Shown one piece after another: positions 1-6,767 of a DNA stretch of 21,174 bases (positions are counted from its first letter, which is position 1; every line of letters starts with the position of its first letter). The stretch covers positions 1-21,174 of the forward strand of contig CALEBN010000051.1 in assembly GCA_937943045.1 (NCBI GenBank). The letters run 5' to 3'. A program made the position numbers and the translations under genes. The notes beneath the pieces were generated by a model. That model ran no database searches and was not told the DNA's origin. It worked only from the letters and a program-made list of their open reading frames with translations. The DNA comes from an uncultured Collinsella sp. (GTDB taxonomy: Bacteria; Actinomycetota; Coriobacteriia; Coriobacteriales; Coriobacteriaceae).

Positions 1-52
1 CCCTGACCTCTTGACTGCCAGTCAAGCGCTCTCCCAGCTGAGCTACGCCCCC
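1..52 (-). tRNA. tRNA-Ala (anticodon GGC), partial, 3' part beyond left edge
   Basis: Read on the minus strand, the first 52 bases are the 5' two thirds of a tRNA. The acceptor strand GGGGGCG begins at base 52. The D arm is GCTC-AGCTGGGA-GAGC. The anticodon arm is CTTGA-CTGGCAG-TCAAG, which places GGC at positions 34-36 and so reads alanine GCC codons. The variable loop AGGTC and the start of the T stem (AGGG) run off the left edge, so the T arm and 3' acceptor strand cannot be seen. A well-formed promoter lies just upstream on the same strand (66-94). Confidence 0.93.
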
Positions 53-65
53 GTGACGAGGAGAT

Positions 66-94
66 ACTATAGGGGAATATTTGCGGGGATGCAA
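66..94 (-). promoter_or_regulatory. Promoter of tRNA-Ala
   Basis: On the minus strand a TTGCAT -35 hexamer (89-94) and a TATAGT -10 hexamer (66-71) are separated by exactly 17 bases. Transcription would start a few bases before the tRNA 5' end at base 52. Sequence match to the sigma-70 consensus only. Confidence 0.7.
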
Positions 95-135
95 GGACTT
101 TTTTTGGGTTGTTGCCCTGCCTTACGGGTTTTCCT

Positions 136-188
136 GGGACGGGACAAAAATAATCACTCTACGAGCGATTATTTTTGCCCACCGTCCC
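136..188 (-). terminator. Long palindromic terminator of the HAD/TPK-like operon (probably bidirectional)
   Basis: Imperfect palindrome. The inner stem AAAAATAATCGCTC / GAGTGATTATTTTT closes a three-base loop with one G-U pair, and the outer arms GGGACGG / CCGTCCC flank it. On the minus strand a U5 tract follows the GC-containing stem, the form of an intrinsic terminator, and the reverse strand is similarly organised. The stop codon of the thiamine-pyrophosphokinase-like gene (169-171) lies inside it, so the hairpin includes the last codons of that gene. Confidence 0.75.
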
Positions 189-837
189 GATAACCTTCAC
201 GTAACAAATACGCTATCGCAGTACCGGTGTGGACTTCGATCTTTGCGGTGGATCGGACTACGTTGCTGATGCCCGTGTCGGCTAACAGGCCCAGGGGGCT
301 ATGATCTAGTTCCCATTCTAGGCCGTGTTCGCTTACCTCGGTGTCGGGGGCTATGGCGATGATGGAAAACGTCTTGCCTTCGGCGCCTTCGATAGCCCAC
401 GACTCGCCAGCGTGGAGGATGCGGGCGACCACCTTGTCCTCGGCGATCCAGATGGGAGCATCCTCGTAGCTCGCGAGCAGCCCCAGTACGGAAAGGGCCA
501 TACCCGGGCGGCCGCCGGTGGCGCAAGTTGCTACCACTTCGGCGGCTGACCAGCGTCGACGGATGGTGTCTAGGGCTAGCGCCAGATCGGTATAGTCCTT
601 ATAGGGATCGTGGCGTTCTACTTCAAAATCAACAGCAGCATCGACCAGCGCGCGACCCGCGTCACTCACCGTGTCGGCATCTCCCACATATACGTCGCAG
701 CCCAGCCCCGCGCTCAGCAGTGCGTCGAGCCCGCGGTCCACGGCGACAACATGGTCGCACTCCCCCGCCAGCTGACGCAGCAAATCCGCGCTCGCCACCA
801 CGGGCGAGCCGCAGACCACCAATACCTTGCAAGCCAC
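169..837 (-). CDS. Thiamine-pyrophosphokinase-like protein (divergent)
   Basis: A 222-residue protein with a GTG start at 837, nine bases after the upstream HAD gene stops, so the two form an operon. It has the layout of bacterial thiamine diphosphokinases, which transfer pyrophosphate from ATP to thiamine to make TPP: an N-terminal Rossmann-like half with VAVDRGLD (about residues 31-38), a GDAD acidic motif (52-55) in place of GDxDS, KDYTDLALAL (80-89) matching the family's KDxTD, then a C-terminal beta-sandwich-like half. The usual GGRxDH motif reads GGRPGM (108-113), so the Asp and His are missing; catalytic competence or substrate is therefore uncertain. No thiamine riboswitch is visible upstream. 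Membership of the TPK fold is likely; the exact function is inference. Confidence 0.75.
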   Translation of the reverse strand: MACKVLVVCGSPVVASADLLRQLAGECDHVVAVDRGLDALLSAGLGCDVYVGDADTVSDAGRALVDAAVDFEVERHDPYKDYTDLALALDTIRRRWSAAEVVATCATGGRPGMALSVLGLLASYEDAPIWIAEDKVVARILHAGESWAIEGAEGKTFSIIAIAPDTEVSEHGLEWELDHSPLGLLADTGISNVVRSTAKIEVHTGTAIAYLLREGYRDGGQK

Positions 838-846
838 AGCTCTCGC

Positions 847-1536
847 CTATCCCTCAAACGAAAGCACGCTGGCCAGATCCAGGTCCTCATAGCTATCGAT
901 AAAGATCTCGCAGTTGTCGCGAACCTCGTCGCGCTCCATGCGACCGTGCGGGTCATAGATGCCCACGCGCTTAAAGCCGGCGGTGCCAGAGCTCTTAAGG
1001 CCAAAGACAGCGTCCTCAAACACCCACGCGCGCTCAAACTTGTGCCCATGACGCTCCTCTAGGCGGCGCAGCGCCAGCTCGTATACGTCGGGGAACTGCT
1101 TGGAACGCCCGGCCTCGCCCGTGGTGGTCACAAACTCCATGTAGGCATCGAGCCCGGCGCCAGCAAGCGCAGACGCAACCAACTCGGCCGGCGTGGACGT
1201 GGCAACACACATGGCAATACCGGCCTCCTTCGCCTGCTTCAGAAATGCAAGCAGGCCCTCGCGCGGCGGCACCTTGGAGTAGCCATCGATCAGGATGTCG
1301 CTCAGCTCACGGTAGAGTTCCTCGCCATTTTCGCCAATGCCCCAGGTGTCGTGGTAGGCCTGGCACTCGTCCTCGAGCGACAGGTGCTCAAACTGGGCAA
1401 AATCGTCGACCGTCACGTCAATGCCGTGGCGGTGCAATAACTCTGGCTGGGCATAGGCCCAAACGGGGGTGCTATTAACCAGCGTACCGTCGCAATCGAA
1501 AATAAAAGCAACACTCGGGGCAGCGATGTGGTCCAT
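847..1536 (-). CDS. HAD-superfamily hydrolase, beta-phosphoglucomutase/phosphatase-like
   Basis: A 229-residue cytosolic HAD subclass I enzyme. Motif I is FDCDGTL (nucleophile Asp14, general acid/base Asp16), motif II is the Thr/Ser of ATSTP, motif III is Lys in SKQFPD, and motif IV is VFEDAVFG. The helical cap between motifs I and II is the type found in beta-phosphoglucomutase, phosphoglycolate phosphatase and small sugar-phosphate phosphatases. The ATG at 1536 is preferred over an in-frame TTG at 1557 because AAAGG lies seven bases before it. It is transcribed divergently from the glycogen genes from a region with TGGTAAAAC sites, so a role with a sugar phosphate is plausible but unproven. 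It is followed closely by the TPK-like gene. Confidence 0.85.
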   Translation of the reverse strand: MDHIAAPSVAFIFDCDGTLVNSTPVWAYAQPELLHRHGIDVTVDDFAQFEHLSLEDECQAYHDTWGIGENGEELYRELSDILIDGYSKVPPREGLLAFLKQAKEAGIAMCVATSTPAELVASALAGAGLDAYMEFVTTTGEAGRSKQFPDVYELALRRLEERHGHKFERAWVFEDAVFGLKSSGTAGFKRVGIYDPHGRMERDEVRDNCEIFIDSYEDLDLASVLSFEG

Positions 1537-1580
1537 AAACGAGCCTTTCGATGTCAAAGGGTAAACAACCTGCTAAAAAC

Positions 1581-1589
1581 GTTTTACCA
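1581..1589 (-). promoter_or_regulatory. Operator-like site, single TGGTAAAAC copy
   Basis: GTTTTACCA on the plus strand, the same nonamer as the palindrome at 1621-1646. It sits inside a weak palindrome with a central CG (1571-1590), the geometry expected for a LacI-family operator. Regulator identity is inference. Confidence 0.4.
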
Positions 1590-1620
1590 AACGTCAACCT
1601 AACTATCTAGAAACCCTAAT

Positions 1621-1646
1621 TGGTAAAACTGTCAAGAGTTTTACCA
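1621..1646. promoter_or_regulatory. 26-bp palindromic operator-like site
   Basis: Perfect 10-bp arms TGGTAAAACT (1621-1630) and AGTTTTACCA (1637-1646) are separated by six bases. Its centre reads TTGACA on the minus strand (1630-1635), a -35 hexamer pointing at the HAD gene, although a good -10 at the standard spacing is not evident. Binding here could control both divergent transcripts. The same nonamer recurs upstream of the amylase fusion gene. Confidence 0.55.
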
Positions 1647-1882
1647 TCGCAATTCTGCAAGTGGTATAAACATGGCGCTTACCGATTAAACGCCACCGCA
1701 AAAACACTTTCGTTCATATAAGTAACGTACAGGTGTTATCGTAGTTTTTGCCGAAAGTTCCACCGAGCACGCGAGGTGGAACGAATCATAGAGCTATCGC
1801 CGTCCCTTCGATTCGTGCAGCCTTGGACCTTTCGCATCTAGTCACCAAGGCAACACGCTGCCGCGTCATGATGGGATCAAAC

Positions 1883-4138
1883 GTGAGCGATACAAAGCTA
1901 AAGCCAGCAACCAAAAAGCCTGCTACCCGTAAAGCCGCCCCGCACGCACCGGAGCTCACCAAAGACGATGTCTACCTGTTTGGCATCGGTACGTGGGAGC
2001 GCAGCTGGGAAAAGATGGGCGCGCACCCCGATACACAGAACCGTACGCGCGGCTGGCGTTTTTGCGTTTGGGCGCCCGACGTAAAGAGCGTCCATGTCAT
2101 TGGCGAATTTAACGACTGGGACGAGCAAGCCAACCCGCTGGTGCCCATGCATACGAGCGCTATTTGGGAAGGCTTTATTCCTGGCGCCGAGCAGGGTCAG
2201 CTCTATAAGTACCTTATCGAGACTAACGAGGGTGAAAAGCTCTACAAGGCCGATCCGTACGCCTTTAAGGCCGAGTGCCCTCCGGGAACGGCGAGCATGC
2301 TGTGGACCCTCGATGGCTACAAGTGGAACGACACCGCATGGCTCAAGCGCCGCGCCAGCCATAACCACATGTCGCAGCCCCTTAACATCTACGAGGTACA
2401 TATTGGCTCGTGGAAGCGCCACGGCGACGCGCCGCAGGGCGAACCGGACGAGTACGGCAACTATCCCGGCCCCATGGATCCCTTCCCCGCGCAGCGCGGT
2501 GAGTTTTATACCTACGACGACCTGTCGGTGGAGCTCGTGGACTACGTGCGCGACATGGGCTATACGCATATCGAGGTCATGCCGCTTATGGAGCATCCCT
2601 TCGATGGCTCCTGGGGCTACCAGACGACCGGCTACTACGCTGCCACGTCGCGCTACGGCAACCCGCAGCAGCTCATGCACTTTATCGATGCATGCCACGA
2701 GGCAGGCATCGGAGTGATCATGGACTGGGTACCCGGCGGTTTTTGCGCCGACTCCCACGGCCTTGCCACCTTTAACGGCCACATGCTGTTTGAGCACGAG
2801 ATTCACCCCAACTGGGGCACGCACAAGTTCGACTTCGCCCGCGGCGAGGTCCGCTCCTTCCTGGTCTCCAACGTGCTGTACTGGCTCGAGAACTTCCACG
2901 TGGACGGCATTCGCATGGACGGCGTGTCCAGCATGCTGTACCTCAACTTTGGCATCGACGATCCCGGCCAAAAGAAGTTCAACAAGTACGGTACCGAGGA
3001 GGACTTGGACGCCAGCGCGTTTATCCGTCAGGTCAACTGCGCCGTGGAGGCGCACTACCCCGACGTGATGATGATGGCCGAAGAGTCCACCGCGTGGCCG
3101 CTCGTGACCTATCCGCCGCAGGACGGCGGCCTGGGCTTCCACTACAAGTGGGACATGGGTTGGATGAACGACACCCTGCACTACATGCAGACCGATTTTC
3201 CGTGGCGCCCCGGCAACCACGGGCTGCTCACGTTCTCCATCATGTACGCCTTTACCGAGAACTTCATTTGCCCGCTGAGCCACGACGAGGTCGTGCACGG
3301 CAAGTGCTCGTTGATCGGCCGCATGCCGGGCGACTGGTGGCGCCAGTTTGCCGGCCTGCGCACGCTGGCCTTCTACCAGATGACACACCCCGGTGCCAAG
3401 CTCAACTTTATGGGCAACGAGATCGGCCAGTTTATTGAATGGCGCTACTACGAGTCCATCCAGTGGTTCTTGACCGAGGAGTACGAGACCCACAAGCACC
3501 ATCAGGCGTTTATCAAGGCGCTCAACCACCTGTACACCGCCGAGCCCGCCCTGTACGAGCGCGGCTACACCGATGACGGCTTTACCTGGATCGATGCGGA
3601 CAACTCCAAGCAGTCCATCGTGAGCTTTGTGCGCCAGGGCGAGGACATCGACGACGACCTGGTGATCCTGATCAACTTTGACCCGGCGAGCTACGAGAGC
3701 TTCCGCGTGGGCGTGCCGCGCGAGGGTGACTGGGAGGTCATCTTTGACTCCGACCGTCCCGAGTTTGGAGGCAGCGGCTATGCCGGAGAGGAACCCTACA
3801 CCTGTTCGAGCGAGCCCTATCCCTGGAACGGGCAGATGGACTCCATCGAGATCAAAGTGCCCGGCCTGGCAGGTGTGGTGCTTAAGCGCCGCGGCCCCAG
3901 CAGCTATAAGCCGCCCGTGGTTGAGGAGCCCAAGAAGGCGACGCGCAAGCGCACGTCCTCGGTGAAGCCCAAGCCCGCAGCTGCCAAGAAGGCTCCAGCT
4001 AAGGCGAAGGCTACGACGACCAAGGCCAAGGCTGCCGCAAAGCCCGCTGCTAAGGCCGCAGCCAAGAAGCCGGCTGCTAAAAAGGCCTCTACCAAGGCCA
4101 AGTCTGCTTCTGTTAAGCCGTCTGCCAAGAAAGCGTAA
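1883..4138 (+). CDS. glgB: 1,4-alpha-glucan branching enzyme with basic C-terminal tail
   Basis: Branching enzyme (GH13, EC 2.4.1.18), 751 residues. It cuts alpha-1,4 glucan chains and rejoins them as alpha-1,6 branches during glycogen synthesis. A CBM48 domain (about residues 55-125) precedes the catalytic barrel. Nucleophile Asp346 is in DGIRMDGV, the acid/base Glu (400 or 401) in MAEEST, and Asp468 in SHDEVVHGK. GH13 region I reads DWVPGGF: the conserved His of DWVPxHF is Gly286. Residues from about 680 onward are a Lys/Ala/Pro-rich, probably disordered tail resembling histone H1, absent from typical GlgB. The GTG start is chosen because GGGA lies six bases upstream (1873-1876); ATG codons at 1868 and 1871 are alternatives. 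First gene of the glycogen locus; the gap to glgP is 94 bases. Confidence 0.95.
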   Translation: MSDTKLKPATKKPATRKAAPHAPELTKDDVYLFGIGTWERSWEKMGAHPDTQNRTRGWRFCVWAPDVKSVHVIGEFNDWDEQANPLVPMHTSAIWEGFIPGAEQGQLYKYLIETNEGEKLYKADPYAFKAECPPGTASMLWTLDGYKWNDTAWLKRRASHNHMSQPLNIYEVHIGSWKRHGDAPQGEPDEYGNYPGPMDPFPAQRGEFYTYDDLSVELVDYVRDMGYTHIEVMPLMEHPFDGSWGYQTTGYYAATSRYGNPQQLMHFIDACHEAGIGVIMDWVPGGFCADSHGLATFNGHMLFEHEIHPNWGTHKFDFARGEVRSFLVSNVLYWLENFHVDGIRMDGVSSMLYLNFGIDDPGQKKFNKYGTEEDLDASAFIRQVNCAVEAHYPDVMMMAEESTAWPLVTYPPQDGGLGFHYKWDMGWMNDTLHYMQTDFPWRPGNHGLLTFSIMYAFTENFICPLSHDEVVHGKCSLIGRMPGDWWRQFAGLRTLAFYQMTHPGAKLNFMGNEIGQFIEWRYYESIQWFLTEEYETHKHHQAFIKALNHLYTAEPALYERGYTDDGFTWIDADNSKQSIVSFVRQGEDIDDDLVILINFDPASYESFRVGVPREGDWEVIFDSDRPEFGGSGYAGEEPYTCSSEPYPWNGQMDSIEIKVPGLAGVVLKRRGPSSYKPPVVEEPKKATRKRTSSVKPKPAAAKKAPAKAKATTTKAKAAAKPAAKAAAKKPAAKKASTKAKSASVKPSAKKA

Positions 4139-4232
4139 CAAAACCGTTACAGCTGTAATTACCCGCCCCGACGGGGCGTAGGATACAAGACATAACCGTT
4201 CCGGGAGAAACATCCCCGGGGGAAAGGAACGT
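4139..4232 (+). promoter_or_regulatory. glgB-glgP intercistronic leader with two hairpins
   Basis: Contains GTTACAGCTGT (4146-4156), a compact hairpin CGCCCC-GAC-GGGGCG near 4164-4178, and a second small stem CCGGG/CCCGG (4201-4205 with 4215-4219). It ends in the glgP Shine-Dalgarno AAAGGA (4223-4228). Neither hairpin is followed by a U tract, so partial attenuation or RNA stability are as likely as termination. Confidence 0.4.
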
Positions 4233-6659
4233 ATGAATAAGATCTTCGACAACAAGCAGGAGTTTACCGAGCTCTATCGCGATGCCGTTATGAGCATCAG
4301 CGGCAAGAGCGTCGAGGCCGCCAGCGACCTAGACCGCTTTAACGCCCTGGCCAAGCTCGTGGCCGAGAAGGCACGCACCGTTGCCACCAAGAGCGACGCC
4401 CGCGCCACCGCAGAGGGCAAGAAGCGCGTGTACTACTTCTCGATCGAGTTTTTGATCGGCCGCCTGCTCGACAACTACCTGCTCAACTTTGGCGTGCGCG
4501 ACATGGTCGCCGAGGCGCTCGACGACATGGGCTTCGACCTGTCCGTCATCGAGAACCAGGAGCCCGATCCGGCTCTGGGCAACGGCGGCCTAGGCCGCCT
4601 GGCAGCGTGCTTCCTGGATTCCATGGCAGCCGAGGGCATTGCCGGCTACGGCAACGGCATGCGCTACCGCTACGGCCTGTTTAAGCAGGAGATCGTCAAC
4701 GGCAGCCAGGTCGAGGCCACCGACGAGTGGCTCACCCACGGCTATCCCTGGGAGGTCCGTCGTCAGGACAAGGCCGTGACCATCAAGTTTGGTGGCCATG
4801 TTGAGGGCTTTGAGGAGAACGGCCGCACGTTCTACCGCACGGTGGACACACAGGACATCCTGGCCGTCCCCTACGACATCCCCGTTGTGGGCTATGCCGG
4901 CGAGACCGTCAACAAGCTACGCGTCTGGGCCGCCGAGCCGGTCGAGGAGCACTTTGACCTCGAGGCCTTCAACCGCGGCGACTACGCCCTGGCCGACGCC
5001 GAGCGTGCCGAGGCCGAGGCCATCAGCGCCATCCTCTACCCCAACGACGCCGGCGAGCACGGCCGTCTGCTGCGCCTGAAGCAGGAGTACCTGTTTGTCT
5101 CGGCCGGCATCTACAGCCTGCTCGACACCTTTGAGAAAGAGCACGGCGAGAACTGGGAGCTGCTGCCGCAGTTTGTGGCCATCCACACCAACGACACGCA
5201 CCCCGCCATGTGCGGCCCCGAGCTCATGCGCATCCTCATCGACGAGAAGAAGCTCGAGTGGGACGACGCCTGGAACATCGTGACGCAGGTCGTGAGCTAC
5301 ACCAACCACACCATCCTGCCCGAGGCTCTGGAGAAGTGGCCCATCGGCACGTTCTCCAAGCTCCTCCCCCGCGTGTATCAGATCATCGACGAGATCAGCC
5401 GTCGTTGGCACGAGTCGTTCGACACCACGCAGGAGGGCTGGCAGGAGCGTCTGCGCCAGACCGCCATCCTGTGGGACGGCGAGATTCGCATGGCCAACCT
5501 GTCCGTGATCTGCAGCCATAGCGTCAACGGCGTGGCAAAGATCCACTCCGACATCATCAAGAACATCGTGCTCAAGGACTTCTATGCCCTGACGCCCGAG
5601 AAGTTCAACAACAAGACCAACGGCATCTCGCACCGTCGCTTCTTTGCCGAGGCCAACCCCACCTACGCCAAGCTCGTGACCGAGGCCATTGGCGACGGCT
5701 GGCTGAAGAATGCCTTTGAGCTGGAGAAACTCAAAGAGTTCCAGAACGATACCGAGTTCCTGAAGGCCGTGGGTGCCTCCAAACGCGCCAACAAGGAGCG
5801 CCTGGCCGCCTACGTTAAGGCCGAGACCGGTCTGGTCATTGACCCCAACACCGTCTTCGATGTTCAGGTTAAGCGCTTCCACGCCTACAAGCGCCAGCTC
5901 ATGAACATCATGAAGGTGATGGACATCTACAACCGTCGCATCGCCGATCCCAACTTCCACGTGACGCCGACGACCTTCATCTTTAGCGGCAAGGCTGCCT
6001 CGAGCTACACCTTTGCCAAGGAGACCATCCGCCTCATTAACTCCGTGGCCGACGTCATCAACAATGACCCGCGCGTCAACGAGGTCATGAAGGTCTGCTT
6101 TATCCCCAACTTCCGCGTGAGCAACGCCCAGCTCATCTACCCCGCCGCCGAGATCTCGGAGCAGATCTCCACGGCCGGCAAGGAGGCCTCGGGCACGTCC
6201 AACATGAAGCTCATGATGAACGGCGCCATTACGCTGGGCACCCTCGACGGCGCCAACATCGAGATCGCCGATCTGGCCGGTCGCGAGAACGAGGCTATCT
6301 TTGGCCTGACCGCTCCCGAGGTCGAGCAGCTCTGGGCATCGAACAGCTACTTTGCGTGGGATACCCTCAACGGCGACCGCGAGCGTCTGGGCCGCGTGAT
6401 GGACGAGCTCAAGGACAACACGTTTGCCGGCCTCTCGGGCAACTTTGAGAGCATCTACAACGAGCTCATGAACAACAACGACCCCGATCTGGTCATGGCA
6501 GACTTCCGCAGCTACGTGGATGCGTGGGAGAAGCTCACCGGCAGCTACGGCGACCAGGAGACCTGGAACCGCAAGGCGCTGCTCAACACCGCCTCCTCCG
6601 GCTGGTTCTCGAGCGACCGCACCATTCGCGAGTACCGCGACGAGATCTGGCACGCGTAA
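4233..6659 (+). CDS. glgP: Glycogen/maltodextrin phosphorylase
   Basis: An 808-residue GT35 phosphorylase (EC 2.4.1.1). It removes terminal glucose from alpha-1,4 glucans with inorganic phosphate, giving glucose-1-phosphate, and uses pyridoxal phosphate. The PLP-binding Lys is 659 in EASGTSNMK, followed by the family-typical stretch LMMNGAITLGTLDGANIE. The N-terminal half carries YFSIEFLIGR and the glycine-rich GNGGLGRLAACFLDSMA; VQVKRFHAYKRQ lies in the C-terminal half. The length matches bacterial GlgP/MalP. AAAGGA four bases before ATG 4233 fixes the start. It sits between glgB and glgC in the same orientation, with 108 bases before glgC and no clear terminator, so co-transcription is likely. 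Unlike GlgA and GlgB, it has no basic tail. Confidence 0.97.
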   Translation: MNKIFDNKQEFTELYRDAVMSISGKSVEAASDLDRFNALAKLVAEKARTVATKSDARATAEGKKRVYYFSIEFLIGRLLDNYLLNFGVRDMVAEALDDMGFDLSVIENQEPDPALGNGGLGRLAACFLDSMAAEGIAGYGNGMRYRYGLFKQEIVNGSQVEATDEWLTHGYPWEVRRQDKAVTIKFGGHVEGFEENGRTFYRTVDTQDILAVPYDIPVVGYAGETVNKLRVWAAEPVEEHFDLEAFNRGDYALADAERAEAEAISAILYPNDAGEHGRLLRLKQEYLFVSAGIYSLLDTFEKEHGENWELLPQFVAIHTNDTHPAMCGPELMRILIDEKKLEWDDAWNIVTQVVSYTNHTILPEALEKWPIGTFSKLLPRVYQIIDEISRRWHESFDTTQEGWQERLRQTAILWDGEIRMANLSVICSHSVNGVAKIHSDIIKNIVLKDFYALTPEKFNNKTNGISHRRFFAEANPTYAKLVTEAIGDGWLKNAFELEKLKEFQNDTEFLKAVGASKRANKERLAAYVKAETGLVIDPNTVFDVQVKRFHAYKRQLMNIMKVMDIYNRRIADPNFHVTPTTFIFSGKAASSYTFAKETIRLINSVADVINNDPRVNEVMKVCFIPNFRVSNAQLIYPAAEISEQISTAGKEASGTSNMKLMMNGAITLGTLDGANIEIADLAGRENEAIFGLTAPEVEQLWASNSYFAWDTLNGDRERLGRVMDELKDNTFAGLSGNFESIYNELMNNNDPDLVMADFRSYVDAWEKLTGSYGDQETWNRKALLNTASSGWFSSDRTIREYRDEIWHA

Positions 6660-6696
6660 AGGCGCGCAAGCTCCCCTATGCCAGCACGGCATTACT

Positions 6697-6727
6697 CGAC
6701 GGGCGTGACGTTGTGCCGCACCCGTCG
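6697..6727 (+). other. Intercistronic hairpin between glgP and glgC
   Basis: Perfect 7-bp arms CGACGGG (6697-6703) and CCCGTCG (6721-6727) enclose a 17-base loop. No U tract follows, so it is more likely an RNA processing or stability hairpin than a terminator. Confidence 0.35.
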
Positions 6728-6767
6728 CTAATGGGTTTAGGAACATCGATGACAGAAGGAGAAATCG

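Larger units (their letters stand above)
1537..1882. promoter_or_regulatory. Divergent promoter/leader region between the HAD gene and glgB
   Basis: This 346-base AT-richer stretch has no convincing gene. It holds at least three copies of TGGTAAAAC/GTTTTACCA (1581-1589, 1621-1629, 1638-1646), a looser TGGTATAAAC near 1662, and a perfect 8-bp hairpin GTTCCACC/GGTGGAAC (1757-1764 with 1775-1782) in the presumed glgB leader. The frame of glgB stays open back to a TTG at 1748, but that stretch has no ribosome binding site and does not resemble GlgB, so it is treated as leader. Confidence 0.6.

Noticed and set aside
847..1536. Assignment of the HAD gene as pgmB (beta-phosphoglucomutase)
   Set aside because: The general HAD motifs fit, but motif I DCDGTLVNS and the cap do not specifically mark beta-phosphoglucomutase, and no maltose or trehalose phosphorylase gene is adjacent.
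1748..1882. N-terminal extension of GlgB from a TTG start
   Set aside because: No Shine-Dalgarno before 1748, the 45 extra residues do not look like GlgB, and the stretch contains a leader hairpin; GTG 1883 has a good GGGA at six bases.
1898..4255. 785-codon open frame on the minus strand opposite glgB
   Set aside because: Mirror frame of a well-supported enzyme; its first part is the complement of the Lys/Ala tail (Leu/Gly/Ser-rich).
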